A stretch of 33,365 nucleotides of DNA from CANNBR01 sp964592275 (lineage in GTDB: Bacteria; Babelota; Babeliae; Babelales; CAIQNR01). Of the stretch, positions 23,737 to 31,836 are shown piece after piece. Position 1 is the first letter of the stretch. Every line of letters begins with the position of its first letter. The notes under the pieces are model-generated. The model worked only from the letters and a program-made list of their open reading frames with translations, searched no databases and had not been told where the DNA came from. The translations under genes were made by a program, and so were the position numbers. The stretch spans positions 1 to 33,365 of the forward strand of contig CAZQDJ010000010.1 of NCBI GenBank assembly GCA_964592275.1. Reading direction: 5' to 3'.

Positions 23737-24210
23737 TTATGCACCTCTTTCATCTGCCTGAAGATTCTTAAAAAGAATATGCAAAAGCGGATAAGTTATC
23801 GCCGCTACTGCTAATCCAACTACGTTTCCACCAAGTATCCAGGCCCAAAAAGAAACATCTTGTAGACCAATGTACCGATACAAATAATCATTAACAAGAT
23901 GCATAATCGGAGGGTTTATCGCAGCAACACTTAGCCCCAACCAGACATGTAAAATTTTATAACCAACCCAGTAACCCCCCAACATCAAGGGAACCATTGT
24001 CCAAGGATTATTAACAGTGTAACTCACGATAATCAAAACAGGGATATTGAGGTTGAACATCCATCCTGCAACTACTAACATAATCGTATGTAATCCCAAA
24101 AATGGACTGATTGCTACATATAATGCTACTGATACTGCTAACGCCAACTTTTTAGGAGAGCGTTCGTGCAATAAAAGTCGTTTACCATGGCGAGCAATAA
24201 AATGACGCAT
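23737..24210 (-). CDS. DUF2062 membrane protein
   Basis: 157 residues with the DUF2062 pattern: ERSPKKLALAVSVALYVAISPFLGLHT, then GWMFNLNIPVLIIVSYTVNNPWTMVPL, and hydrophobic segments covering most of the chain, including a C-terminal helix. The function is unknown; some relatives are fused to glycosyltransferases. The stop touches the smpB start, so both are co-transcribed. Confidence 0.88.
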   Translation of the reverse strand: MRHFIARHGKRLLLHERSPKKLALAVSVALYVAISPFLGLHTIMLVVAGWMFNLNIPVLIIVSYTVNNPWTMVPLMLGGYWVGYKILHVWLGLSVAAINPPIMHLVNDYLYRYIGLQDVSFWAWILGGNVVGLAVAAITYPLLHILFKNLQADERGA

Positions 24211-24235
24211 CTAAAACCCTCGTTACATCCTGTTT

Positions 24236-24286
24236 TTGAAAAATTATCACCTGTTAAGTATAGTGTAACAGGTGCCCCTGTAGGGG
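24236..24286 (+). promoter_or_regulatory. promoter with -10 box inside a 9-9-9 inverted repeat (candidate operator)
   Basis: TTGAAA (24236-24241), a 17-nt spacer and TATAGT (24259-24264) form a promoter for the genes at 24314 and 24979. CACCTGTTA (24248-24256) and TAACAGGTG (24266-24274) are perfect reverse complements around a 9-nt spacer that contains the -10. A further small hairpin, CCCC-TGTA-GGGG (24275-24286), falls at the start of the predicted transcript. Confidence 0.55.
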
Positions 24287-24313
24287 ACAAGGTATACCTC
24301 GAAAGGACTTTTT

Positions 24314-24976
24314 ATGAACCCAACAAAGATGCAGGCGCTCTTTTTACTGCTCATTTTTACAACTAATGAAATGTGTTTTGCTGGCCCTACCCTCTCTAAA
24401 ATTTTTTCCTATGTTGGTAATTTTAAATTTCCCGGAATTCTTGATGAAAAAACTCCTTCAATTCCTGTCTACTACAAGGGAACTATTGTTTCGATCCAAG
24501 AAGGCGGATACATCCTTACCGATTCTAAAAAGCATGCTATTTTTACAATAGTAGTATCACTCTTGCAAGCGCCAACCACTAATACCATTGCGCGATTTGA
24601 AGTCCCTGCAGAACAACAGTACCTCCTCTGTTCACTTACAAGAACTCAAACAAAAAAATCTTTCTCAAAAGCAGAAAACTTTGAAGAAACATGGGACATA
24701 GCCTATGCCATAGAAAAAGGACCCTTTTTAGTTCCTGAAGAAAGTCTCGTTATCTTCATGGAACCAACATGCGTAGAAAAAATTTCCTGCCCTATTTGGT
24801 CAAAGGAAGGAAACTTTATAAAATTACCAATTATCACTTTTAAAAAAGATGCTCACAAAAGCCCTGCATTTACCCGTGCTTACCTTGCAAGCCTTGATGT
24901 AAAACCGTTCCATAAAAATGATGTTGTTATTTCTCAGTCAAACAAAAAAAGCACAAGCTCTTTCAGAAAGTCATAG
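24314..24976 (+). CDS. secreted protein, unknown
   Basis: A 220-residue protein with a signal peptide (ALFLLLIFTTNEMCFAGP, cleavage near CFA-GP) and a beta-rich mature part (VYYKGTIVSIQEGGYILTDS; ARFEVPAEQQYLLCSLTR; EESLVIFMEPTCVEKISC). The C-terminus is basic and Ser-rich. AAAGGA precedes ATG by about 7 nt. tsaD starts 2 nt after the stop, so the two form an operon, probably controlled by the inverted-repeat promoter upstream. I recognise no family. Confidence 0.65.
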   Translation: MNPTKMQALFLLLIFTTNEMCFAGPTLSKIFSYVGNFKFPGILDEKTPSIPVYYKGTIVSIQEGGYILTDSKKHAIFTIVVSLLQAPTTNTIARFEVPAEQQYLLCSLTRTQTKKSFSKAENFEETWDIAYAIEKGPFLVPEESLVIFMEPTCVEKISCPIWSKEGNFIKLPIITFKKDAHKSPAFTRAYLASLDVKPFHKNDVVISQSNKKSTSSFRKS

Positions 24977-24978
24977 AT

Positions 24979-26001
24979 ATGAAAAACTACACTCTTTTAG
25001 CTATCGAAACATCGTGTGACGAAGTCGCTGCTGCAGTTTACAATACCGAAAAAAAACTTCTTGCTCATCGTCTTTATTCTCAGACAGAACAACACAAACA
25101 GTTTGGTGGAGTGGTTCCTGAAATAGCATCACGCTCTCACATGGTAAAAATTAATAGTATAGTAGAAGAGGCTATAGCTGCATCAGGATGCGCCATTGAT
25201 GACATTGATGTCATTGCGGTGACCAGCAAACCAGGGCTTCTTGGCTCATTGTTAATTGGCATCAGTTTTGCAAAAGCAATTGCCGGCTCATGCGATAAAA
25301 AATTAGTAGCCGTTGATCATCTGGAAGGACACGCGTTTTCAGCTTGCATTGAAAATGATATACCGTTTCCATTTTTATGCATGACCGCTTCTGGTGGACA
25401 TACTAGTTTGTATCGTGTTACTGATTATGGAAAATTTGAAACACTTGGCACCACGATGGATGATGCTGCAGGTGAAGCTTTTGATAAAGTAGCAAAAATG
25501 CTTAAGCTCGGGTATCCAGGTGGGCCAATTATTGAACAACTTGCAGGTGAAGTTGATTTCAAAGATTTTTGTAACTACCCACGTAATAAAATGAATGATC
25601 TCATGTTCAGTTTTTCTGGTCTTAAAACAGCTGTGCTCTATGATTTGGTAAAACGTGGCGCCTACAGCATGGAAGAAAAAACTTTACTCACTGAAGATAT
25701 GACTCTTAAAAAACAGGTTGCGAGCTCATTCTTAAACTGTGTTGCCGATATATTTGTTGGAAAAATTACCAAAGCATTAAAAGAATATACTGATTACAAA
25801 GCAATCGCATTTGTTGGTGGCGTTGCCTGCAATAAGTTTATACGCCATCAAATACAACAACGAGTTGCTGACAAATATCGCATTCCTTTATTTTTCCCTT
25901 CACCTGAATTTTGTACCGATAACGCTGCTATGATTGCATTTGTTGGTCATTATAAAGCTCAACGAGAAGAATTTAGTCCCCTTGATTTCGAAGTGTATTA
26001 A
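24979..26001 (+). CDS. tsaD: tRNA N6-adenosine threonylcarbamoyltransferase TsaD
   Basis: TsaD, with TsaB and TsaE, transfers the threonylcarbamoyl group to A37 of ANN-decoding tRNAs. This 340-residue protein shows the ASKHA fold and family motifs: LAIETSCDEVAAAV (7-20), GGVVPEIASRSHMVKI (43-58), KPGLLGSLLIGISFAKA (84-100), metal-binding His114 and His118 in DHLEGHAF, ASGGHTSLY, and GEAFDKVAKMLKLGYPGGP. FSFSGLKTAVLYD and GGVACNKFIR follow, and CTDNAAMIA carries the C-terminal metal-binding Asp. The length is normal. tsaB and tsaE are not in the window. Confidence 0.98.
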   Translation: MKNYTLLAIETSCDEVAAAVYNTEKKLLAHRLYSQTEQHKQFGGVVPEIASRSHMVKINSIVEEAIAASGCAIDDIDVIAVTSKPGLLGSLLIGISFAKAIAGSCDKKLVAVDHLEGHAFSACIENDIPFPFLCMTASGGHTSLYRVTDYGKFETLGTTMDDAAGEAFDKVAKMLKLGYPGGPIIEQLAGEVDFKDFCNYPRNKMNDLMFSFSGLKTAVLYDLVKRGAYSMEEKTLLTEDMTLKKQVASSFLNCVADIFVGKITKALKEYTDYKAIAFVGGVACNKFIRHQIQQRVADKYRIPLFFPSPEFCTDNAAMIAFVGHYKAQREEFSPLDFEVY

Positions 26002-26026
26002 GAAAAAACAGTGAAGTTACTACACC

Positions 26027-27102
26027 TCAGTTGAGTAAAGCAGGCTCGATAAACATAATGCCATAGCCCGTTTCACACCATTTTTTAGTTGCTTCAAATT
26101 CTTTCTTAAAATCTTTATCAATTTCTGTCAGTGTTTTGAATGTGTTTTTTTTAACATAAACCAAGGGATTGATTCCGCGAAATTTTGGCTTAAAGTTGCA
26201 TTCACCTTTTCCGTATTCAACAACAGTAAAATGTGCATAGATATTTTCACATTTTTTCAAAAGTTCTTTAATAGTTGCATTGTTGCTTTTTTGTAATTTT
26301 TTAAGAATTTCTTTATCGGTACCAAAATGCATTTCATCTTTGGTAATCAGTTTTTCTGCAAGAGCTTTTTGTAAAATGCGAGCAAAAAGCTGATAAAAAG
26401 CATGGTTATATTCAGATCCCCACACCTGACGACTAAAAGTAACGGAAAGTTGAGCAAACTTTTTTGCAAGTGTAGGAGTTTTAAAAAACCAGCGCCCATT
26501 TTCAAAATGAAGATCGTTAACAATGTCTTGTGCTTCTTGCTGTGTAATGCGATGGAACACTACCCCTGTATGAATGTTATAATGGATGCGGTCAGCGCAC
26601 AAATGAGGAAGTGGCTGTTCAAGCGCACTATACAACGCATTATCAGGATTAAGCATAGAAAGCGAAATATTATATTTTTTTGTAATAGTTGGAATTTTCA
26701 TAGCATCAAGAAACCATTCACGAATCGAGTCTTGATAGCAGCCATTATGAATTCGTCATGTTTAAAAAGAAGATCTGCAAGATGTGAAAACGCAGTATGA
26801 GAAGCATCATGCAATAACCCTGTTACCTGTTCTTCTAATGAAACATTGGCACGTTTAAGGAGTGCCCATACGCCATTACAATGATCTCTGCGGCTAAAGG
26901 TTGGTACCACGCCAAAATGAGCAGGAGGCCCTGACTGATCGATACCATCAAGACGTATCATAGCGGGAGACATAAAAATTTCTTCAAGAAGAGGATTATT
27001 CATTTCCTCATATCCTCAAATAGTAAATACCACTTTTTTTGCATCAATCATTGATGAAACAAGACAGCCTAAAAATATGACCAGTAGAGTCTTTCTATTC
27101 AT
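26027..27102 (-). pseudogene. secreted HD-domain phosphohydrolase, broken by a nonsense codon and a frameshift
   Basis: ATG 27102 has a strong AGGGAAGGG site and encodes a signal peptide (RKTLLVIFLGCLVSSMIDA). The frame hits TGA at 27018-27016, then continues in the same frame as GYEEMNNPLLEEIFMSPAMI. The HD motif follows (RRDHCNGVWALLK; GLLHDASHTAFSH). Near 26740-26750 the frame shifts: HDEFI is followed, in the -1 frame, by NGCYQDSIREWFLDAMKIP, which joins the rest of the protein ending at 26027. One missing base there restores the full reading. HD proteins of this sort hydrolyse nucleotides or related phosphates. Two independent lesions make decay likely. Fragments starting at ATG 27003 and ATG 26701 could be made separately, but the first has lost the signal peptide. 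Confidence 0.75.
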
Positions 27103-27345
27103 GAATTCCCTTCCCTAAAAAGATATTACTGATACGTAAGGTTACTGAATTTTATAAAAAGTAAAGAAAGATTGCGTATAGAGCTGATTTTTATGCTTAT
27201 AATTTTTTTTGATACAAAATGTAACCGTATGTTTTATGTGTAGTATCATAGGTGAACAAGCTGCATGTTTAGCACATATTTTACCGGTGATTTTTGCAAC
27301 TTTTCTATTCTGTGCTACGTTAAAGAATGTGCTTTTTATGAATAG

Positions 27346-27351
27346 TATAAT
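27346..27351 (+). promoter_or_regulatory. candidate -10 box upstream of the SurA-like lipoprotein gene
   Basis: A perfect TATAAT lies 31 bp before ATG 27383. No good -35 stands at 16-18 nt. The 27103-27382 gap holds nothing else I can assign. Confidence 0.35.
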
Positions 27352-27382
27352 CCTTATTTTTAAAGGAAAGGGAGTAACAACA

Positions 27383-28408
27383 ATGAGTAAACAATCGTTC
27401 CAAACAAAGAGTTTTTACGGTCTAGCGGTTGCAACGTTACTGGTGCTTTCTGGTTGTGACATGTGTTGCAAAAAGAAAAGCTGTTCAACTTCGTCATGCA
27501 GTTCTTCTACGCCTGATGCGAATGATTCAAGCGCTGTGTTGCTTACTATTGGTGGCAAACCAGCCATTACGGAAAGTCAATTTGACGTTTATTACGATCA
27601 ATTTATTGCTTCTAATCCAAGACTTCAGGGAATGATCCAGTTCTTGCCAAATGCAAGACAAGAAATTTTTAAGGGTATGGCTAACGAAGAAATCGTTATG
27701 CACTGGGCAGAAGAAAATAGTGTTGCATCAGATGCTGAATACCAAAAAGAACTTGATCAAGCAATTAAGATGATCAAGCGTGGATTGGCTGCAAAAAGCT
27801 TCGAAAAAAATGTAGTTGGTAAAGTAGCTGTTGCAGAAGCTGAAATGAAAGATTACTACGAAAAGCACAAGAACCCAGAATTAGTGGTAGCTCCAGGTGG
27901 TATCAAAGCTCTTGGTGTTGAGTTCGATTCTAAAGCACAAGCACAAGCTTTTTTAACAAAAGTAACTCCTACAAATTTCAAATCTGTTGCTGATTCAGAA
28001 AAACATAAAGTTCGTGAATTTGCTCCAATTAATGAATTCAGCTTTGATGTTGATAAAAATGTAAAAGATAAAGTTTCTGCAATTAAAGCATTTCCATCAG
28101 TTACACTCATAGAAGGTTCTGATAAAAAATTCTGGGTTGTTAATGCTGTCAGCAAAGAAGAAGCTAAATATCGTTCATTTGATGAAGTCCGTGAAGGCCT
28201 TAAATCTGTGATTGAACGTGAAAAAATGGCAAAAATCTGGACTGATAAAATTGATGAATTAAAGAAAAAGTATGACGTTTCTGAAGATGCTGCATACTTT
28301 GAAAAAGCACAAATGCCTGCAGGGCAAATGCCAATCAGCCAAGAAGACCTAGCTGCGTTTGTTGAACAACAAAAAGCGCAACAAGCTGAGTCACAAAAAA
28401 CTGCATAA
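27383..28408 (+). CDS. SurA/PrsA-like peptidyl-prolyl isomerase lipoprotein
   Basis: A 342-residue foldase with an excellent lipoprotein signal (LLVLSGC, Cys near residue 24) and an unusual Cys-rich stretch directly after it (CDMCCKKKSCSTSSC). A SurA-N-like helical domain follows (GGKPAITESQFDVYYDQF; NARQEIFKGMANEEIVMHWA). Next comes a parvulin-like part around EMKDYYEKHKNPELVV and FDSKAQAQAFLTKV, and a closing helix FDEVREGLKSVIEREKMAKI. It is thought to help fold exported or outer-membrane proteins. ATG 27383 is chosen for its GGGAG site and signal peptide; the frame is open further upstream only from a TTG. It ends in a long Gln-rich tail. Confidence 0.85.
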   Translation: MSKQSFQTKSFYGLAVATLLVLSGCDMCCKKKSCSTSSCSSSTPDANDSSAVLLTIGGKPAITESQFDVYYDQFIASNPRLQGMIQFLPNARQEIFKGMANEEIVMHWAEENSVASDAEYQKELDQAIKMIKRGLAAKSFEKNVVGKVAVAEAEMKDYYEKHKNPELVVAPGGIKALGVEFDSKAQAQAFLTKVTPTNFKSVADSEKHKVREFAPINEFSFDVDKNVKDKVSAIKAFPSVTLIEGSDKKFWVVNAVSKEEAKYRSFDEVREGLKSVIEREKMAKIWTDKIDELKKKYDVSEDAAYFEKAQMPAGQMPISQEDLAAFVEQQKAQQAESQKTA

Positions 28409-28430
28409 TTAACTATCGCATACAACAGAC

Positions 28431-28468
28431 AAGAGGGAGTTCTTATTCAGAAGTCCCTCTTTTTTTTT
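28431..28468 (+). terminator. intrinsic terminator between the two SurA-like genes
   Basis: AGAGGGA (28432-28438) pairs with TCCCTCT (28454-28460), extended inwards by TTCT/AGAA, and is followed by eight T. It lies 24 bp after the upstream stop and 13 bp before the next ATG, so it may act as a partial terminator. Confidence 0.8.
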
Positions 28469-28480
28469 AAGGAGAATCGT

Positions 28481-29587
28481 ATGTACCAAGAAAAAAAAAT
28501 CACGTCATTGTTTCTGTTGGGAGCGCTTTTTGCAATGCCGGCTGAACTTTTTTCCAGACAACAACTTACAGACAAAGCTCCTGTCATTAACGTAGAAAAA
28601 ATTTCTGAGCAGCCGAAAACTAAACGTGTAAAAAAGGCTCTAAAAAAAGAAACAAAAAAAACCAAAGCTATAAAGTCTGTTGGTAGTGGAAAATCTGATT
28701 CTCAAGTGAATCATGAGCAGTCATCTAAGAAAGTGCAAAACAAACAAGAGACTGGGATAAAGAAAGAAATGGTGAATGAGATAGGGGTTCTTATTTACAC
28801 AAATATTCCATCGCAGTCAGGGTCAGACAATAAGGAATTTGAAAAAGCTCCCGATGTGGTACTTACCAAGCTTGCTCTACAACGGCCTTCGCTTGATGGC
28901 AGAAAGCGTACTATTGATGAGGTGGTGATGGATCAACTTATGTACAGTGAAGCAATTTATTTTTATCGCATGGTTGTTCCTGAAGATGCGGTTGATAAAT
29001 ACATTAACTCGATCAAGGAACAACACCATCTTTCTGATGATCAACTTAAAATGATGTTTAAAGAAGTTGGGTATACGTATGAAGAAGGTCGTCAACAGTT
29101 GGCAATGGGACAAGCGATTGATTCGTTATTAAATTTTAAAATTAGATCACGTTTAGTAGTTTTGGAAAAAGATGTTCGCACTTATTATGATGCGCATCCA
29201 GTGTATGAAGAAGCTTCATATAAAATTAAAAAAGGGTTTATTCCAGAAGATGTTTTTTCAGAAGAACAACTAAAAATTGTTACGAGCGAGATGATGAAAA
29301 ATCCTGCTGTTCAATGGTCAACATCATATTGGCTCATTGAAGATGAAATTAATGACACCTTTAAAGAAACTCTGAAAGAAATGAAGCAAGGTTCGTATTC
29401 GCACGTTGAACCAGTAACGGGGGGTTATGAAGTGGTACAACTTATAACAATTAAGCCACGTGCTTTAAAGTCCTTTGAAGATCGTTATCGAGAAATAAGT
29501 ATCGTACTCCAAGAGCCTCAGTATTATCGTTTGCTTGATGAACTTAAAAAAGAACTTTTAGATAAATATGAAGTGGTGTATTTCTAA
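28481..29587 (+). CDS. SurA-like periplasmic foldase
   Basis: 368 residues. A signal peptide (LFLLGALFAMPAELFS) is followed by a long Lys-rich linker (about 30-110; VKKALKKETKKTK type). A SurA-like N-domain follows: TIDEVVMDQLMYSEAIYFY, then EDAVDKYINSIKEQHHLSDDQ and GYTYEEGRQQL, matching the SurA helix order. A parvulin-type segment comes last: DVRTYYDAHPVYEEASYKI, MKQGSYSHVEPVTGGYEVVQ and SFEDRYREISIVL. The fit to SurA's helix-and-rotamase plan is good, although active-site residues of the isomerase domain are not obvious. AAGGAG precedes ATG. It may be a chaperone without isomerase activity. Confidence 0.78.
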   Translation: MYQEKKITSLFLLGALFAMPAELFSRQQLTDKAPVINVEKISEQPKTKRVKKALKKETKKTKAIKSVGSGKSDSQVNHEQSSKKVQNKQETGIKKEMVNEIGVLIYTNIPSQSGSDNKEFEKAPDVVLTKLALQRPSLDGRKRTIDEVVMDQLMYSEAIYFYRMVVPEDAVDKYINSIKEQHHLSDDQLKMMFKEVGYTYEEGRQQLAMGQAIDSLLNFKIRSRLVVLEKDVRTYYDAHPVYEEASYKIKKGFIPEDVFSEEQLKIVTSEMMKNPAVQWSTSYWLIEDEINDTFKETLKEMKQGSYSHVEPVTGGYEVVQLITIKPRALKSFEDRYREISIVLQEPQYYRLLDELKKELLDKYEVVYF

Positions 29588-29663
29588 TAGGTTATTTGCA
29601 AAAAACCATCTTATGATTTAAGCCTTATTTATCAAAAAATCTTAGTCACTTACTGTAAAAAAA

Positions 29664-29691
29664 TTGCACTCCTCTTTTTTTGGTTTATACT
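29664..29691 (+). promoter_or_regulatory. sigma70-type promoter of groES-groEL
   Basis: TTGCAC (29664-29669), a 16-nt spacer and TATACT (29686-29691) predict a start near 29698 and a leader of about 90 nt. No CIRCE repeat (TTAGCACTC-N9-GAGTGCTAA) and no sigma32-type box is visible. A full AAGGAGG site (29774-29780) precedes ATG 29789. Confidence 0.65.
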
Positions 29692-29788
29692 ATGACTCTG
29701 TCACTAAAGGTGAAGAAGATGAACAAAAGTTAAGTGTGCAAAAAATCATTTTTTATTAACACTATTTTTAGACAAGGAGGAATCTTCA

Positions 29789-30073
29789 ATGACAAACAAG
29801 ATTCGACCACTTTATGATCGTCTCTATATTGAGCGTTTAGAAAGTAATGAAAGAACCGCAAGCGGTTTGTATATTCCTGAAGGAGCCAAAGAAAAAGGCC
29901 AAACAGGAAAAGTACTTGCTACCGGTTTAGGCAAAGTTGATCAAAACGGGAAAACGCTCCCTCTACAGGTAAAAGTAGGCGATGTCGTATTTTTTGGAAA
30001 ATATGCAGGTACCGATATCGATGAAAAACATCTGGTACTACGTGAAGAAGATATTCTTGGGATTGTTGAATAA
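29789..30073 (+). CDS. groES: co-chaperonin GroES
   Basis: A 94-residue lid of the GroEL chamber. It has the family pattern IRPLYDRLYIERLESNERTA, then GLYIPEGAKEKGQTGKVLA (containing the mobile loop), VKVGDVVFFGKYAG and LREEDILGIVE at the end. The length is normal. The ribosome site AAGGAGG is a perfect match, suggesting high expression. groEL starts 12 bp downstream. Confidence 0.98.
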   Translation: MTNKIRPLYDRLYIERLESNERTASGLYIPEGAKEKGQTGKVLATGLGKVDQNGKTLPLQVKVGDVVFFGKYAGTDIDEKHLVLREEDILGIVE

Positions 30074-30085
30074 AAGGAAATCACT

Positions 30086-31726
30086 ATGGCAGGAAAAAGA
30101 ATTCTGTTTGGTGCAGAAGCACGCGAAAAAATTCGCCGTGGCGTCGATACCTTAGCAGATGCAGTTAAAGTTACGCTTGGGCCTCGGGGCAGAAACGTTG
30201 CATACGATAGAGCATTTGGTTCTCCATCAATCACTAAAGATGGTGTTACCGTTGCTAAAGAAATCGATTTGGTAGACAAATTTGAAAATATGGGTGCGCA
30301 GCTTGTTAAAGAAGTAGCAAGTAAAACTGCTGATGTTGCTGGTGATGGTACCACAACGGCAACCGTTTTAGCACAAGCTATTTTTAGAGAAGGTAATAAA
30401 TATGTTACCGCTGGTGCTAATCCAATGGAACTTAAACGAGGCATAGAGCTTGCTGTTGAAGTTGCTATTGATAGCATTAGAAAATCAGCAAAAAAAGTAA
30501 GTAAAAAAGAAGAAATTCAACAAGTTGCAACCATTTCTGCTAATTCTGACACTGTTATTGGTGAACAAATTGCAGAAGCTATGGAACGTGTTGGTCGCGA
30601 TGGTGTGATTACTGTTGAAGAAGCAAAAGGAATGGAAAACGAAATGGATGTCGTTGAAGGCATGCAATTCGACCGTGGATTTTTGTCTCCTTACTTTGTA
30701 ACAAATCAAGAAAAACAAGAAGCTGAATTAGCTAATCCAGCGATCTTGATTCATGAAAAAAAAATCACTTCAATGAAGTCGTTGTTACCCGTTCTTGAAC
30801 AAGTAGCAAAAACCGGTAGACAACTTTTGATTATTTCAGAAGATGTTGAAGGTGAAGCGCTTGCAACTCTTGTGGTCAATAAGATTCGTGGCACTTTAAA
30901 TGTTGTTGCTGTAAAAGCTCCAGGATTTGGCGATCGTCGTAAATCAATGCTTGAAGATCTTGCAATTTTGACCGGTGGTAAGATGGTTTCTGAAGAATTA
31001 GGAATCAAACTTGAAAATCTTACTCTTGAAGACCTTGGAACTGCTAAAAAAGTAGTGGTTACTAAAGATCATACAACTATTATTGATGGCGCAGGCTCTG
31101 CTGAAGCTATCAAGGGTCGTGTTGCTCAAATCAGAATGCAAATTGAAAACAGTTCATCTGATTACGACAAAGAAAAATTGCAAGAACGCCTTGCTAAATT
31201 GGCTGGTGGTGTTGCAGTTATTAAAGTTGGTGCAGCAACAGAAACCGAAATGAGAGAAAAAAAAGACCGTATCGAAGATGCGCTCCATGCAACTCGTGCA
31301 GCGGTCGAGGAAGGTATTGTTGCCGGTGGTGGTATTGCTCTTTTACGTACACAAATTTTGGTTGAAAAGATCAAAGCTGAAGGTGACGTAAAATTAGGGA
31401 TTGATATTGTGCGTCGCGCACTTGAAGAACCTCTTCGTATTATTGCACAAAATGCTGGATTTGAAGGTTCTGTTGTTGTGGATAAAGTTCGCAACTCAGC
31501 TTTTGAAATTGGTTTCGATGCAAAAACAGGTCAATATGTTGATATGATCCAAGCTGGTATCGTTGATCCTGCAAAAGTAACGCGTTCTGCTTTGCAAAAT
31601 GCAGCATCTATTGCAGCGTTGATGATTACTACAGAAACAATCATTTGCGATATTCCAGAAGAAAAAAAAGATAGTATGCCTTCTGCAGGCGGTCCAGGAA
31701 TGGGCGGTATGGGTGGTATGTACTAA
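30086..31726 (+). CDS. groEL: chaperonin GroEL
   Basis: The 60-kDa ring chaperonin, 546 residues. Characteristic runs include VKVTLGPRGRNVAYDRAFG, GDGTTTATVLAQAI (ATP-binding DGTTT), EDVEGEALATLVVNKIRGT, KAPGFGDRRKSMLEDLAILTG, an AAVEEGIVAGGGIAL signature, and a GGM-rich C-terminal tail (GPGMGGMGGMY). No lesion is seen. It is co-transcribed with groES and ends at a strong terminator. Confidence 0.99.
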   Translation: MAGKRILFGAEAREKIRRGVDTLADAVKVTLGPRGRNVAYDRAFGSPSITKDGVTVAKEIDLVDKFENMGAQLVKEVASKTADVAGDGTTTATVLAQAIFREGNKYVTAGANPMELKRGIELAVEVAIDSIRKSAKKVSKKEEIQQVATISANSDTVIGEQIAEAMERVGRDGVITVEEAKGMENEMDVVEGMQFDRGFLSPYFVTNQEKQEAELANPAILIHEKKITSMKSLLPVLEQVAKTGRQLLIISEDVEGEALATLVVNKIRGTLNVVAVKAPGFGDRRKSMLEDLAILTGGKMVSEELGIKLENLTLEDLGTAKKVVVTKDHTTIIDGAGSAEAIKGRVAQIRMQIENSSSDYDKEKLQERLAKLAGGVAVIKVGAATETEMREKKDRIEDALHATRAAVEEGIVAGGGIALLRTQILVEKIKAEGDVKLGIDIVRRALEEPLRIIAQNAGFEGSVVVDKVRNSAFEIGFDAKTGQYVDMIQAGIVDPAKVTRSALQNAASIAALMITTETIICDIPEEKKDSMPSAGGPGMGGMGGMY

Positions 31727-31750
31727 TTCTTTTGATTCGTTAAAAATAAA

Positions 31751-31776
31751 AAACCCAGGATTTTACCCCTGGGTTT
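31751..31776. terminator. bidirectional intrinsic terminator after groEL
   Basis: AAACCCAGG (31751-31759) pairs with CCTGGGTTT (31768-31776) around an 8-nt loop. A T-run follows on plus, and the A-run before it gives a T-run on minus. It serves groEL and the convergent propeller-RING gene. Confidence 0.85.
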
Positions 31777-31836
31777 TTTATTTAGCTCCATAAAAAAGAA
31801 CGATGACTTTAGATGACAAAATTACGGTAACTGTTG

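Noticed and set aside
27016..27018. UGA read as an amino acid in the HD-domain gene
   Set aside because: smpB and the hydrolase at 19685 end properly at TGA, and the same gene has a second, independent lesion, so gene decay or sequence error is simpler.
27209..27382. N-terminal extension of the SurA-like lipoprotein from TTG 27209
   Set aside because: The lipoprotein signal and a GGGAG site both point to ATG 27383; the extension has no ribosome site and would bury the lipobox.
29664..29691. CIRCE element before groES, suggested by GCACTC after TT
   Set aside because: TTGCACTCC has no GAGTGCTAA partner at 9 nt, so it is read as a -35 box only.
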